Below are positions 23,739 through 35,152 of a stretch of DNA of 64,000 nucleotides, piece after piece; within the stretch, counting starts at the first letter, position 1, and every line of letters starts with the position of its first letter. Source of the stretch: Terebella lapidaria (taxonomy: Eukaryota > Annelida > Polychaeta > Terebellida > Terebellidae). The stretch covers positions 992,001 to 1,056,000 of the forward strand of contig OX424562.1 in assembly GCA_949152475.1 (NCBI GenBank), read 5' to 3'. Position numbers and translations under genes: made by a program. The notes below the pieces were generated by a model. The model was given only the letters and a program-made list of their open reading frames with translations, did not search any database and had not been told where the DNA came from.

Positions 23739-24486
23739 AGCTTACCGTACCTATGGTCCGATAAGCTATTGTCGTCAGGTTGCGTCTAGCGTCCGTCCGT
23801 CGGCGTCGGTGTTGTTAAACGCTGGGGAAAATCTGTTCGATGAATATTGCTGTAATTCACAAAATATGTTCTATGGGCCCATATTTCCGGACCATTTTTT
23901 TTTTCGTCGATTGAATTGTTTTTTCCAAAATGGTGGCCATTTTTGTCGAAAAATGGCCAGTTTTTAATTTTGGAGGACATTTTCTCAAAAACTGTTCGAT
24001 CAGATTTGGGATTTTTGTTTCAAAAGATTCCCCTGATATACCTTCGTGCTGTGTATAAGTTTCGTTGCCCTTGAATTGTCGGTCTGCGTGTGGCAGCCAT
24101 TTTATTTTTTCGACCGCTCCCAGATAGGACTTTCCCATGTTAAATTAGCCTATGCTTTATAATGGGGACAAATTTCTCCTATCTCACTTAATATTGGGAT
24201 TAGACATTAGGAATCAATTGTACACATATAGGAAATTATATATGCCGATTATTCTCGTGACCTTGAATTTGACCTCCGACCTAATTTTCAAGGTCACAGC
24301 ACAAAATGGCTAATATCTCGCTTATTAATGACTTTACAGCTTAGGAATCAATTGTCAGCATATAGGAAATGATATATTCTGATTATTATTATCGTGACCT
24401 TGAATTTGACTTTTGACCTCATTTTCAAGGTCACAGGACAAAATGGCTAATGTCTCGCTTATTATCGACTTTACAGCTTAGGAATC
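23739..24486 (+). repeat. Palindrome-ended repeat element with AGGTCA-rich ~130-bp units, copy 1
   Basis: It starts with an imperfect inverted repeat (23739-23750 with 23756-23767) followed by GTCGTCAGGTTGCGTC. A segment shared with 26600-27000 follows (GGCCATTTTTG.CGAAAAA, AAATTTCGTTGCCCTTGAA, CCTATGCTTTATAATGGG). From about 24190 come ~130-bp units containing ACATATAGGAAATGATATATGC, GTGACCTTGAATTTGACCT and TCAAGGTCACAG. The same tandem array continues at 25261-25388 and 26249-26335 after two insertions. A variable tandem core is known in some non-autonomous invertebrate elements; autonomy and class are unknown here. Confidence 0.65.
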
Positions 24487-25260
24487 CAGGGATAGGGCTA
24501 GAGCATTTGAACAGTGGGTCAATTGGCCCCTTGACATTCAAAGCAATGGGACATTCCAAGTTTCAATGAGACATAACGCATTCGTTTGTTATTATTGACA
24601 CGATCTCAAATCCATTGATAACTATAAATATCAAAATATCAATCCGTATATCCTGAGTAAAATATATCTGGAATCTATTTATTATACTTTTTACCTGATT
24701 AGTTGATATGAATTAACAATTATAATTATTATTTACAATGCCCAGTTACCTTACTGAACATATCACGAATATTGCCATAAGGCAATTTAAGAGTTTTCTT
24801 AGGCGGCATCCTATGTATTCTGCATGCTTCTCATGAATTATGAGACCAAAAAAACACTAAACTATGGCAGCCGCGCTCTCCTATATGGAAACCGATCGTT
24901 GGAATGGAACGTCATGCAAATTCTGATTGATTGTGCAATTGTGTGAGTGGTGGCGCGCCCTAGCGGTTGGAAGAAACATTTTGATTATTTACTATTTTTG
25001 CCCCACCTGGCGAACTCCGGCAAAACTAACTGTAATTCGTGTTTTCCGATCGAATTCGAAGAAAATACTATCTAGATCTACCAGTGAAACAATCGAGATA
25101 ATGTCTCATTTGATTTCATTTCGTGACGAGAACCGTATTTCGAGCGCGGCACGCGGGGACATGCAGTATGCGTTAATTGGCGCATGGCCCATCAAAGCTA
25201 TGGGTCATTTCAAATTTCTTGCAGTCAATGGCGCGGGGCGCGACTCTCGGCCTACCCCTG
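24487..25260. mobile_element. Non-autonomous inverted-repeat element (774 bp) inserted in the 130-bp repeat
   Basis: It interrupts a 130-bp unit exactly: the left side ends GGAATC (24481-24486) and the right side resumes GCAATC (25261-25266), a probable six-base target duplication with one change. The ends are CAGGGATAGGGCTAGAG and, inverted, CAGGGGTAGGCCGAGAG. CAGGG ends recall hAT elements, but those make 8-bp duplications, so the class is open. No transposase is encoded. Confidence 0.55.
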
Positions 25261-25388
25261 GCAATCAATTGTGAACATTGGGAAATGATGTATGCCGAAT
25301 ATTTCGATGACCTTGAATCTGACGCTTGACCTCGTTTTCAAGCTCAGAGCACAAAATCGCTAATATCTTGGTGATTATCGACTTTACA

Positions 25389-26248
25389 TACATACATACA
25401 TACATTTATATAGCGCATTTACGAGCTCGAGAGCTATCTAAAGCGCTGTTCACATATGAAAGGTTAATATTCAGAAAAGAGGTACGTTTTCAAAGATTTT
25501 TTGAAGGATGTGGTTGATTTAATTGTTCTAATTTCCTCAGGTAAGTCATTCCAAAATTTGGGTCCGCAAACGCTGAAAGCCCTATCAGCAAAAGTCTTTC
25601 TTTTGGTGAACGGCACCTCTAGTTCATAGTTGGCATCGCTGGAACGAAGGCTTCGTCTGCTACCTCTCAGCGTGAGCTTGTCAACCAAGTATGATGGTGC
25701 TTCTCCCAACAAGCATTTGTGGACTGTCAGGATGAGCTTGTATCGGATTCGGAGCCTGACAGGAAGCCAGTGGAGGTACTTCAGGCAAGCTGTTGCACTG
25801 TCATACTTGCCTTTCAGCAGGATAAGCTTGGCGGCTGCATTTTGCATCCGTTACAATTTATTGACGTCATTGTCAGGCAGTCCACAGTACAGACCATTAG
25901 CGTAATCCAGGTGGGTTATAACCAGTCCTTGTACAGCTGTTTGGCACGCTTCTATGGTAAAAAAACGTCGAATTTGTTTGAGTTTTAATAGGTTGTACAT
26001 GGCGATTCTACACTTGTTCTTAATATGAGTTTTAAGCTGAAGCTGTTGGTCCAAGTCTACACCGAGATACCTGATGGAGGATGCTACTGGAACAGTGTTA
26101 TTGTTTACGTTGATAGCTTGTGTGGCACATTTCTGTAGTTGGGGTTTAGATCCGAAAGTAATATATTCTGTCTTGGTGTCGTTCATTTTCAGCCTGTTAC
26201 TATCCATCCAGGTCTTGATTGCAGCCAGACACACCTCCAGATCATGAA
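25389..26248 (-). mobile_element. L2/CR1-like LINE, 5' truncated, inserted in the 130-bp repeat
   Basis: Flanked by TTTACA on both sides (25383-25388 and 26249-26254), within the same 130-bp repeat unit, so the empty site can be seen. The minus-strand 3' end reads GCGCTATATAAATGTATGTATG, a short structured tail followed by ATGT repeats as in L2-type LINEs. Only the last part of the RT ORF is present. Confidence 0.8.
25464..26234 (-). pseudogene. L2-like RT C-terminal region with an in-frame stop
   Basis: The upper part (25851-26234) has IKTWMDSNRLKMNDTKTEY and SIRYLGVDLDQQLQ, the region after the RT catalytic box. The lower part (25464-25847) has MQNAAAKLIL, LHWLPVRLRIRYK and FWNDLPEEIR. The two are in the same frame, separated only by a TAA at 25848-25850. 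The stop sits where relatives usually have a glutamine codon in KLQRVQNAAAR, so a C-to-T change probably created it. This copy lacks all catalytic residues. Confidence 0.8.
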
Positions 26249-26335
26249 TTTACAGCTTAGGCATCAATTGAGGACATATAGGAAATTATATATGCCGAAT
26301 ATTCTCGTGAGCTTAAATTTGACCTTTGACCTCAA

Positions 26336-26567
26336 TAAACTGAAACCGAATCAAAAGCAAAGAATATCTTTGACAGTACTAGTCAGTTCCATTCTAGTTT
26401 CATATCATTGTATATTAGGCTCTAACACGATTGACTTACGTAGAGCAAGTTTTAGGCGTGAATGATGTGCAATTATTCTCATGACTTCATGACACTGCTT
26501 TCAGCTTACATAGAACTGAAACATATATCTTGGGTCCAGTAAGCGCAGAGCCCTACGGCTCTATTTT
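26336..26567. other. Intergenic, no feature seen
   Basis: Short stretch between two repeat elements without a supported feature. Confidence 0.35.
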
Positions 26568-27420
26568 TAGGTTATCGGACTGTTGGTCCGATAACCTATC
26601 GGCGTGGCGTTGCGTCCGTCGTCGTCCGTCTACATTTTATCTTTTATCATTTTATCTACATTTTATCCTTAAAGTTTGCAATCGAATCTTCCTGAAACTT
26701 TGCACAAAAATACCTAAAAATATTTCAAGAAGGAGTAATTTTTAAGTTTTTTGTTTTTCGCGATTATTTCAAAACGGCGGCCATTTTTGACGAAAAAAAC
26801 GCCCAATTTTGGACTTTGAAGGCCGTCTTCTCAAAATCTTTTCAGTATTTTTTTCTTATTGATGCATAACACTCCTTCTATGTACCCCTTTGACATGTAT
26901 AAATTTCGTTGCCCTTGAACCGCTCGAAAAGGGCCATTTTGGCCCAAACTTGGCCCAAATGGGACTTTCCATGCTAAATTCTCCTATGCTTTATAATGGG
27001 ACACATTATGCCTACTATCTCACTTAATATTGAGATTAGAGACTAGAAATCAATTGCGGACATATAGGAAATGATATATGCTGAATATTCTGATGACCTT
27101 GAAATTGACCCTTGATCTCATTTTCAAGGTCAGAACACGAAATGGCCAATAACTCGCTTATTATCGACTTAACAGCTAAGGAATCATTTGTGAACATATA
27201 GGAAATGATATATACTAGATGTCATGACCTTGAACTTGACCTTTGACAGCATTTTCAAGGTCACAGAACAAATATCTCGCTTATTGTCGACTTCACAGCT
27301 TAGCAATAAATTATGGACATATGGGGAATGATACACATGTATGCTGGACATTTTCGTGACCCTGGATTTGACCAGTGACCTTAATTTCAAGGCCATGAGA
27401 CCGAATGACTAATGACTGAA
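26568..27420 (+). repeat. Palindrome-ended repeat element with AGGTCA-rich ~130-bp units, copy 2
   Basis: It begins with a perfect 13-bp inverted repeat, arms 26568-26580 and 26586-26598 (TAGGTTATCGGAC), then GGCGTTGCGTCCGTCGTCG. The body matches copy 1 at 23800-24180. About three ~130-bp tandem units follow (from about 27030, 27165 and 27290), each with TGACCTTGAA, TTGACC and TTTCAAGGTCA. The paired AGGTCA half-sites are of the kind bound by nuclear receptors, but no function is shown. Confidence 0.65.
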
Positions 27421-27659
27421 ATATAAAACATGTGTCGTCCGGTAGCCTTGGGGATAATTTTTTTTTATTTCTCAATTTCTCAATTTTTATTTTTACGTAC
27501 CATTGTAAATTTACATTCATTTACAAACCATTGGTGTAACTGTTATATGTGACAGTTATTGTTAGACATTTCCCCCATTTAACCACACTATATCGAGTTT
27601 AGGAAGACCCAACTAAAACTAAGTCACATCTTTAATATAATACATAACCAACTTATCTA
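27421..27659. other. Intergenic, no feature seen
   Basis: AT-rich spacer with T-runs; nothing supported. Confidence 0.3.
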
Positions 27660-28205
27660 AATGCGAATGTTAAATGGGTCCGAGATCAACACACAGTCAA
27701 TACACGATTCAGTAATTCCTCACTATCCGTCCCTGCAGTTAAGACGAAACACTTCGGCCAAACATCTTTTTTCTACACCTCTATAACTGCATGGAATGAT
27801 TTACTCCCTGGCAGCCACATACTACCAACTAAACAAGCTTTTAAAGTAGCAGTGAGAAATTTCCTTTTTCAAAAAGTAGCTACCGAGGAAAATAATGCTT
27901 TTATTCATTAATCTAATTGTATTCACATATTCTAATGTTTTGGTTTAATAGTCAATCTATCTAGTCATATGTATTATATAATTTTTGCATATTTCTATGG
28001 ACTTTTCCCCATATATTTACAAATTTTCTATAGTCTGTATAATTCTACTTTAATTATTTTATGTCAAGTGACCTCACAAACAGGGACCACAATGGAAATA
28101 AGTATTAGGTTCCTTTTTTGTGCAATCCCTGGTGATTTTCTATATATGCATATCTATGTATAATATGGGTTGCCAAATAAACAAACTAAACATAAAACAT
28201 AAAAA
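27660..28205 (+). pseudogene. 3' end of a LINE with RT C-terminus
   Basis: Between about 27690 and 27912 one plus-strand frame reads NTRFSNSSLSVPAVKTKHFG, then ITAWNDLLPGSHILPTKQAF and VRNFLF before a stop. This is the conserved C-terminal block of Jockey/CR1-like RTs. The following ~290 bases look like a 3' untranslated region ending in AAACATAAAACATAAAA near 28200. The 5' part of the element is absent. Confidence 0.6.
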
Positions 28206-28210
28206 TATAT

Positions 28211-28700
28211 CTAGTTGCATGGCAGTCCTGGATTTGGCGGTTTATCAACCAGATCATGATGACGTCCATAGAATTTCTTAAAGGCAGCTATAGGTCTTGG
28301 TAAAACATATCCATTTCGCAGCAGGTTAGAGACAAGCTGGGCACTTCGATAAACAAAGTCCTCATATTTGCAACTAGCTCTGAAATAGCGTATAAGTTGA
28401 GAAGCAAACACACCATATGCTGGTGACACGGGAATGTTGCTGCTTAGAAAAGGGACTATGGAAAAATTGAAATCATCCCGTTTGTCATATAATCTAGTTG
28501 ATAGGTTATCAATCTCCAGCCCCAGGTCTAGATAGTTGGGAAAATTAGCGGAGTCTGTAGTATCCTTAATTTTAAGTTTTTTATGATATATGACATCCAA
28601 ATAATCACCAAACTTGGGATTATTTAGCGACAATACATTGTCTATGTATCGGAAGATGAAATTAAAATTACGTGTTAGTTTGTTGCAACGTTATGTATAC
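28211..28700 (-). pseudogene. Penelope-like RT fragment with YIDN active site
   Basis: The minus-strand frame (28211-28633, plus about 60 in-frame bases to its right) matches the C-terminal half of the RT at 57330-57820: NNPKFGDYLDVIY, LYDKRDDFNFSI, SQLIRYFRASCKYEDFVYR and FKKFYGRHHDLVDK. The catalytic box at about 28640-28655 reads FRYIDNVL instead of FRYIDDVL, so the second aspartate is lost. The fragment is truncated at both ends relative to the copy at 56290. Confidence 0.72.
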
Positions 28701-29303
28701 ATTGAAATATTAGTCATTCAAGTCATTTTATGAGATCTTTAAGCCGGGGATGTCTTATACCTGGTAGTGATAATTCTCGTGTTATGGATCCCGTCACTGT
28801 TTCTTGCAGAAAAACGCAGCAGACATAATATCACATGGATCAATTCATCTTGCTCAACACCGACTAATGTTCCAGTGCCGGCTCCTTCCTCGCCTCTATG
28901 ACCTTGAATCATTCACTTCTGACCGCCAAGTGACGTTAAAATATCCTTTGGTGTTTGTGAATTACTCCATTCGGAGGATAATCTCAACAAATGGGCTATC
29001 ATACATCGAGTCATGCCAAACACACCGTGTACCCGTGTTATCTACGAAGCTACGAGGCATGTGACGACAAGTGATGGCCTCTTAAACAAAGGAAGAGAAC
29101 GGATTACAATCAGGGTTTGGAATACCCGTGATTCCTCAGAGCAGGATTGGTGTTCATCCCGTGCTGCAGTTTGCCCAGTCACAACATATATCATGGTACA
29201 CAGTATATATCGCGATACACCACAGGAATATGATACACAAGCCTTGCTACACATATCACAAGCCAATTTATACTCTTCGCAGTCCAAAAGAAATACCATG
29301 AGA
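28701..29303. other. Intergenic, no recognised gene
   Basis: Short frames only. An acceptor-like TTTCTTGCAG at 28800-28809 precedes an 86-codon frame (28804-29064) that is not recognised; it is too weak to call an exon. Confidence 0.3.
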
Positions 29304-29713
29304 TACATGTTGCGATTTTGCCCAAAAATCGCGGCAGGTGATTCTTTCTAAATACTCTTGTTTCTGGCCTTTGTTTTGGAGGCTTCTGTTCAAAGCACGT
29401 GCGCTGCTTGGCAATGCCCTCTAACTCTCTCACCCAGTATGCCTTAACAACGGTCTTACGTCACTTCCCTCGTATCTCGAGCTTCAGGGACTATAAGTAT
29501 TCTGGAGCCGCACTGTTCAGTGGAGTTGTCTCAGAGCTGAGCAAGGCGAGAGTACGACGGAGGGCTCGGCCATGAGCTCTGCGTCCTCACTCAGCGGCTA
29601 AGGCCCTCGAGGGCCCTGAGGACAGTTTCCATATGGGGCCCAGGTGGGGAAGACCTTGATGACTCGGGGGCGTAAGCCCTCTGGATCACCGGTCTCTCCC
29701 CTGGGGTGGTGCG

Positions 29714-29861
29714 AATGTAAGTATCAATCTATTACCACCAATACAGCCAAATTTTGATGAATCCAATAACAAACGTAAAACACAACATTTTGCGATAGAA
29801 AAAAAGCCCGACCAAATACTTTATCAAAAGACACACTGGCGTCATCAGGGGCAGACAGTGT
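29714..29861 (+). repeat. 363-bp repeat family, partial unit (orientation A)
   Basis: From TGTAAGTATCAATC to GGGGCAGACAGTGT it matches the units at 33490-33650. The unit is cut at 29861 by the inverted-repeat element and resumes at 33279. Confidence 0.8.
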
Positions 29862-32800
29862 CACTGTAGACAAGCTGTGGCGCGGTAAAATAATTTTGAA
29901 CGGGCTTGGTGATCAATTTCGAACGGTTGGTGATCAATTTCGAACGGTTAGTGATCAATTTCGAACGGTCCGCACACTGAAACAGGGTGAAAAGTGTGTA
30001 AATTGTGAAGTAATTTCAGATTTATAGACATAAACTTTTAATTTTTGGGACAAAGAAATGATCGTATGTCATTTGTAAGCAGTTGAGGGTTTCCAGGTAG
30101 ACGTGGAAACACAAGTCATCTTGTATTTCCTGATGATTCCAGTTCGATGACAATTTGCGTAATATATAGACCAATTTCATTATCGTATATTGATGATTTT
30201 CAAAGAACATATGGCCCACAACATATATTTAAAAATTGAAATATGGAGATCAAAGGATAAAGATGCTAACACCGTGATAAGAATAATATTGATAAGCGAT
30301 CAATTTCGAACGGGCGGTGTTGATTTCGAACGGTTATTTTTCATAGGCGATCCATTTCGAACGTTAAAAAAATATTTTATTCCTCCTGTATAATGTTTTC
30401 TATGGGTTCCTATCGGTGTCATCATGATCAGTTTTTGGTGATACCACTGTAAGATTCCTTATGATGACACAGAACACGCGGAAATGAGAATTAGCATAAT
30501 TGTGCAAAGATAATAAAGGCTATAAGCCTTGCACTACAAATGTATGGCAAAGGATATGCCAAGTGATGTTTGCACGGTTGAAGAGGGTTGACTGATATTC
30601 AGACAAAAGACTTAAGACACAGGAAGCCCGTTGAAAAAAATACCTGAGCAAAGGTATTTGTCAACCCCCAGAAAAGTCAGATGTGTTTAGGAGACTGGTG
30701 GCTGAAGATGTACCACTGCCAATGGATGAAGATGGCGATGACTACGACTTTGTGGGATCAGACATCATCGTCCATTCAAAGATATTTTATGCTGGTTGAA
30801 GGCGAATTTTTTAACACTTTAATGTTCATTAGATATAGTATCACATTCAACGATAGAGCCTTCATGTACGTCTAAATTGCAATCAGCCATGCTTCATCGG
30901 AACACAGAATAGATGTCATAGGCTGCGATTTAGTCACACGTCTTCGCAAACAGAACAGCATCAAGAAGATGGCGCTCACAAATTGTAATTAACACCGACT
31001 AATCTTCGTCAGTTAGGGGTCGTTTGAAGACTGTGAATGCATTATTTACCTGACACGATTTCTCGAGTAAATCACTACAATTTTGTTGTTATTAAGGTAA
31101 TTTTGAAGAATTGAAGAAGTAAAGTGATTATTAATCAGCGCATGCTATCATAGCATACAACAATTCTACGACATCATACATCTTGTCTCACTATGTATAT
31201 TCTGCAATTAGTTCAAGATGCGCTAATAGCACAAGATTATGATGATGTCAATAGAAAACCTACAATTTATTATCAATTGATTCAAATTATATACTTAAAA
31301 GTTCTGCAATAAATGTATATAGATATATCGACTTAATACCAATAACATAAGATCACGCTGATGTCCATGAAGTTTGTAACTACATGTACTTAAAATAGCT
31401 GGCCAGTATTCAGTTATGTTTTGTTGGTTAACAGTAAAAAATGAACCCGGCTGCTATCCGCATATCAGGTGAGATGATCAGTGATATATCTCATCAAACT
31501 CTTGATAAACCGGCGCTCTGTCCATACCGGATTTTTTCCCGGGTCCCCTGGAGATCCGGTTTATACAGAGTACACTGTATACTATTCATGCATATACAGC
31601 TACATTTCACTTCTACGGGATAGTGATTCAATGCTTAGGGATACCGATTATGATAATGCTTTATTCACAACGCCAACGGGCCCATATGCGTAGAAACATA
31701 CAATATATCGTGGTTTGAGACAAATAAAATACAGCGTACATCACAAGTTATGGTATTTATCACGAGTAATTTCAGCGTTATATATAAAGGCAGCTAAACT
31801 TCTGATACATTCATCTTCCTTGTGTGACATGCTAAATTGAAAGCATGCTACTGTGCTACAGTTTGGTACAATGAATTTGTTTAAGTATTTCTGACTTAAA
31901 TTATACATGTAGTGGGCAAATTAGGACAAAATGACATTCATCTTCTATTAAATTGATATTATTTACTGATTTACAATACTGGCAAAAGCGTGCATCTTGT
32001 TTTGTTTTGTTGTGCCTGTTCTTCTCTATACCAAGTTTATGATTTGAACATCGAAATCTGGCCACAGATAGTATGTGTTTCCAATTACAAATTAATGAAC
32101 AAATACTTTTCTAGAGTCAGTTCTGTTTTGTAATTTCGGTAGTAGTTTGACTTTTTACAGACAATTTTGGATGCCAATTTTGTGTGCAAAATCTGTTACC
32201 CTCTGCCGAAATGTATTCACAAATAGTTCTGTATTCTTTATAAATACCACACATCCCCAAACTCGTGAGACAATATCATGCGAACATCAGTTACCCAGTT
32301 TTTACATCCGTTTTCCTCGTAAACGTTGAATATATTATACATTGCATTTTTTGTCCTTTTCACATCTCCATTTTGGACGATACTGAGCCAGAATTTGATA
32401 CATTTCACATTGTATATGTATACCAATTATGCGTTTTCCAGACATATTTTATACCCACCCGTACTACTAGACTAAACACCTCATGAACTTGGAGAGGAGA
32501 GGGAGAAGGGGAGGTGGCTAGATGCTCAACATATGCGTTTAATCAATTTTACAGTGTCATGTACAGTGTATGTATATAATCCTTTCAATGCTAAACACCA
32601 AATAGAATTTTGGCTTGTCATAGGTTTATCCGAGAGATAAAAAGTAATGAAAGGTAATAATGACTAACCTACTAATATTTGTAACCCCCAACCAAGAAGC
32701 AGAAATCAGCAGAAATCACAACACATACACAATTTTCACGGTGAAATAGTTCAGCAGAGCTATCAACAAACCGTTCGAAATTACTCGCATGAGCGTTCGA

Positions 32801-33278
32801 AATTATCCGCCTGTCATTTATGAGCGTTCGAAATTGACCACATTTAAATTTTCTATTCTACTTGATTCGGGCTCGTTTTGAGGAATATGCATCAATCAAA
32901 CAGCATAATGTGATTAACTTTAGCTATGTCTAGGTACACGTTCAATTTAACGGACTCATCAAACGTTTGCACACACTAATAACGATATTACATATTAATG
33001 ACATGTGTACTGTTCTCGCCATTCAAAAATAAATAATAAATAATCATTAAAACTCCCGATGTGCTTCAAAAGCATTCCACAGATCAGTAAAGTTTCCGCG
33101 AGGTGGTAAATATAACTATTTGTGACATAAACATCAGACAAATATACTTTTCACCTACTTTAATATGTGGACCGTTCAAAATAGATCGCCAACCGTTCGA
33201 AATTGACAATCAACCGTTCGAAATTGATCACCAAGCCCGTTCGAAATTATTTTACCGCGCCACCGCTTATCTACAGTG
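29862..33278. mobile_element. 3.4-kb non-autonomous DNA element, CACTGTAGA ends, 5-bp AGTGT duplication
   Basis: The outer ends are CACTGTAGA (29862) and TCTACAGTG (33278). Inverted repeats of roughly 110 bp follow, sharing GGCGCGGTAAAATAATTT and then repeats of GATCAATTTCGAACGGT. AGTGT lies on both sides (29857-29861, 33279-33283), and removing one copy restores the 363-bp repeat unit exactly, so the insertion boundaries are firm. Further TTCGAACG words sit inside the ends (30300-30365 and 32770-32840). A 5-bp duplication with CAC ends recalls Transib/ProtoRAG-type elements, but no transposase is visible, so this is inference. Confidence 0.8.
31880..32430 (-). pseudogene. C-terminal LINE RT fragment inside the 3.4-kb DNA element
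   Basis: The minus strand encodes NWVTDVRMILSHEFGDVWY (about 32240-32330). Further on, at about 31915-32075, it encodes RFRCSNHKLGIEKNRHNK followed by a CQYCKS...HFVLIC zinc-knuckle-like segment. The order matches the C-terminus of the LINE at 45259-47733 (NWCTDVR ... CNIC ... HFIFVC). It is a decayed copy of a related LINE; the middle is not open. Confidence 0.6.
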
Positions 33279-33283
33279 AGTGT

Positions 33284-34893
33284 GTGAAATGTAGTTGTTT
33301 CTACTGTACACCTGATAGAATTAGTATACAACTGCCCAACAACCTATGGAAATAATTAGAAATCCGAAACAAACCCCATGGAATAGATATATGACAAGTA
33401 CATAAGTACCTAATCACAAGCCAAAAGGCTACTGAGTTGATGGTATCCTCGGGGACAGACTTAACGTCCACCAGCAGTGACACCGGCTCAGTGGTATGAA
33501 TGTAAGTGTCAATCTATTACCACCAATACAGCCAAATTTTGATGAATCCAATTACAAACGTAAAACACAACATTTTGCAATAGAAACAAAGCCCGACCAA
33601 ATACTTTATCAAAAGACACACTGGCGTTATCAGGGGCAGACAGTGTGTGAAATGTAGTTGTCTCTACTGTACACCTGATGGAATTAGTATACAACTGCCC
33701 AACAACCTATGAAAATGATTAGAAATCCGAAATAAACCCCATGGAATAGATATATGACAACTACATAAGTACCTAATCACAAGCCAAAAGGCTACTGAGT
33801 TGATGGTATCCTCGGGGACAGACTTAACGTCCACCAGCAGTGACACTGGCTCAGTGGTATGAATGTAAGTATCAATCTATTACCACCAATACAGCCAAAT
33901 TTTGATGAATCCAATAACAACGTAAAACACAACATTTTGCAATAGAAACAAAGCCCGACCAAATACTTTATCAAAAGACACACTCGCGTCATCAGGGGCA
34001 GACAGTGTGTGAAATGTAGTTGTTTCTACTGTACACCTGATGGAATTAGTATACAACTGCCCAACAACCTATGAAAATAATTAGAAATCCGAAATAAACC
34101 CCATGGAATAGATATATGACAAGTACATAAGTACCTAATCACAAGCCAAAAGGCTACTGAGTTGATGGTATCCTCGGGGATAGACTTAACGTCCACCAGC
34201 AGTGACACTGGCTCAGTGGTATGAATGTAAGTATCAATCTATTTACCACCAATACAGCCAAATTTTGATGAATCCAATAACAAACGTAAAAAAACAACAT
34301 TTTGCAATAGAAACAAAGCCCGACCAAATACTTTATCAAAAGACACACTGGCGTCATCAGGGGCAGACAGTGTGTGAAATGTAGTTGTTTCTACTGTATA
34401 CCTGATGGAATTAGTATACAACTGCTACTGAGTTGATGGTATCCTCGGGGACAGACTTAACGTCCACCAGCAGTGACACCAGCTCAATGGTATGAATGTA
34501 AGTATCAATCTATTACCACCAATAGAGCCAAATTTTGATGAATCCAATAACAAACGTAAAACACAACATTTTGCAATAGAAACAAAGCCCGACCAAATAC
34601 TTTATCAAAACGCACTTCCGCACTTCCACATGTGAGTTGATGGTATCCTCGGGGACAGACTTAACGTCCACCAGCAGTGACACCGGCTCAGTGGTATGAA
34701 TGTAAGTATCAATCTATTACCACCAATACAGCCAAATTTTGATGAATCCAATAACAAACGTAAAACACAGCATTTTGCAATAGAAACAAAGCCCGACCAA
34801 ATACTTTATCAAAAGACACACTGGCGTCATCAGGGGCAGACAGTGTGTGAAATATAGTTGTTTCTACTGTACACCTGATGGAATTAGTATATG
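33284..34893 (+). repeat. 363-bp tandem repeat array (orientation A), about 4.5 units
   Basis: Each unit contains GTGAAATGTAGTTGTTTCTA, GGAATTAGTATACAACTGCC, GTACCTAATCACAAGCC, GGTATCCTCGGGGACAGAC, GTGACACCGGCTCAGTGG, AACATTTTGCAATAGAAAC and ACACACTGGCGTCATCAGG. Period is 362-363 bp. Units near 34425 and 34612 are shortened; at 34612-34634 a foreign CGCACTTCCGCACTTCCACA replaces repeat sequence and resembles the solo-LTR flank at 48163-48175. Recurrent ~60-codon frames in the units are by-products of the repeat, not genes. Confidence 0.9.
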
Positions 34894-34924
34894 CCCAACA
34901 ACCCTGTTGGGCAGGGTTGTTGGG
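34894..34924. repeat. Perfect palindrome at the orientation switch
   Basis: 13-bp arms CCCAACAACCCTG (34894-34906) and its complement (34912-34924) with loop TTGGG. The repeat runs in orientation A to the left and orientation B to the right, so this is the inversion point. Confidence 0.85.
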
Positions 34925-34966
34925 TTGTTGAGTCGGGCTTTGTTTCTATTGCAAAATGTTGTGTTT

Positions 34967-35152
34967 TGTTGGGGACGCTATGATTTTTGTAAAGTAAAAG
35001 ATGGTTTTATGTCGTCAGACGAATGGAGAGCATCAATAGAGGCCTTGAGTGATGACATGGAAAACTGTCAAAATGCAATAGGGGAAATTGCTAAGGTGTA
35101 TGAAAAGTTGGTAAATATCTTTACAAAAGAGGTTGATAAATATGTATACAAA
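34967..35152 (+). pseudogene. LINE ORF2, left part (before the LTR insertion)
   Basis: Encodes FMSSDEWRASIEALSDDM and IFTKEVDKYVYK, the stretch between endonuclease and RT domains. It matches in frame with the continuation at 45259. Confidence 0.65.
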
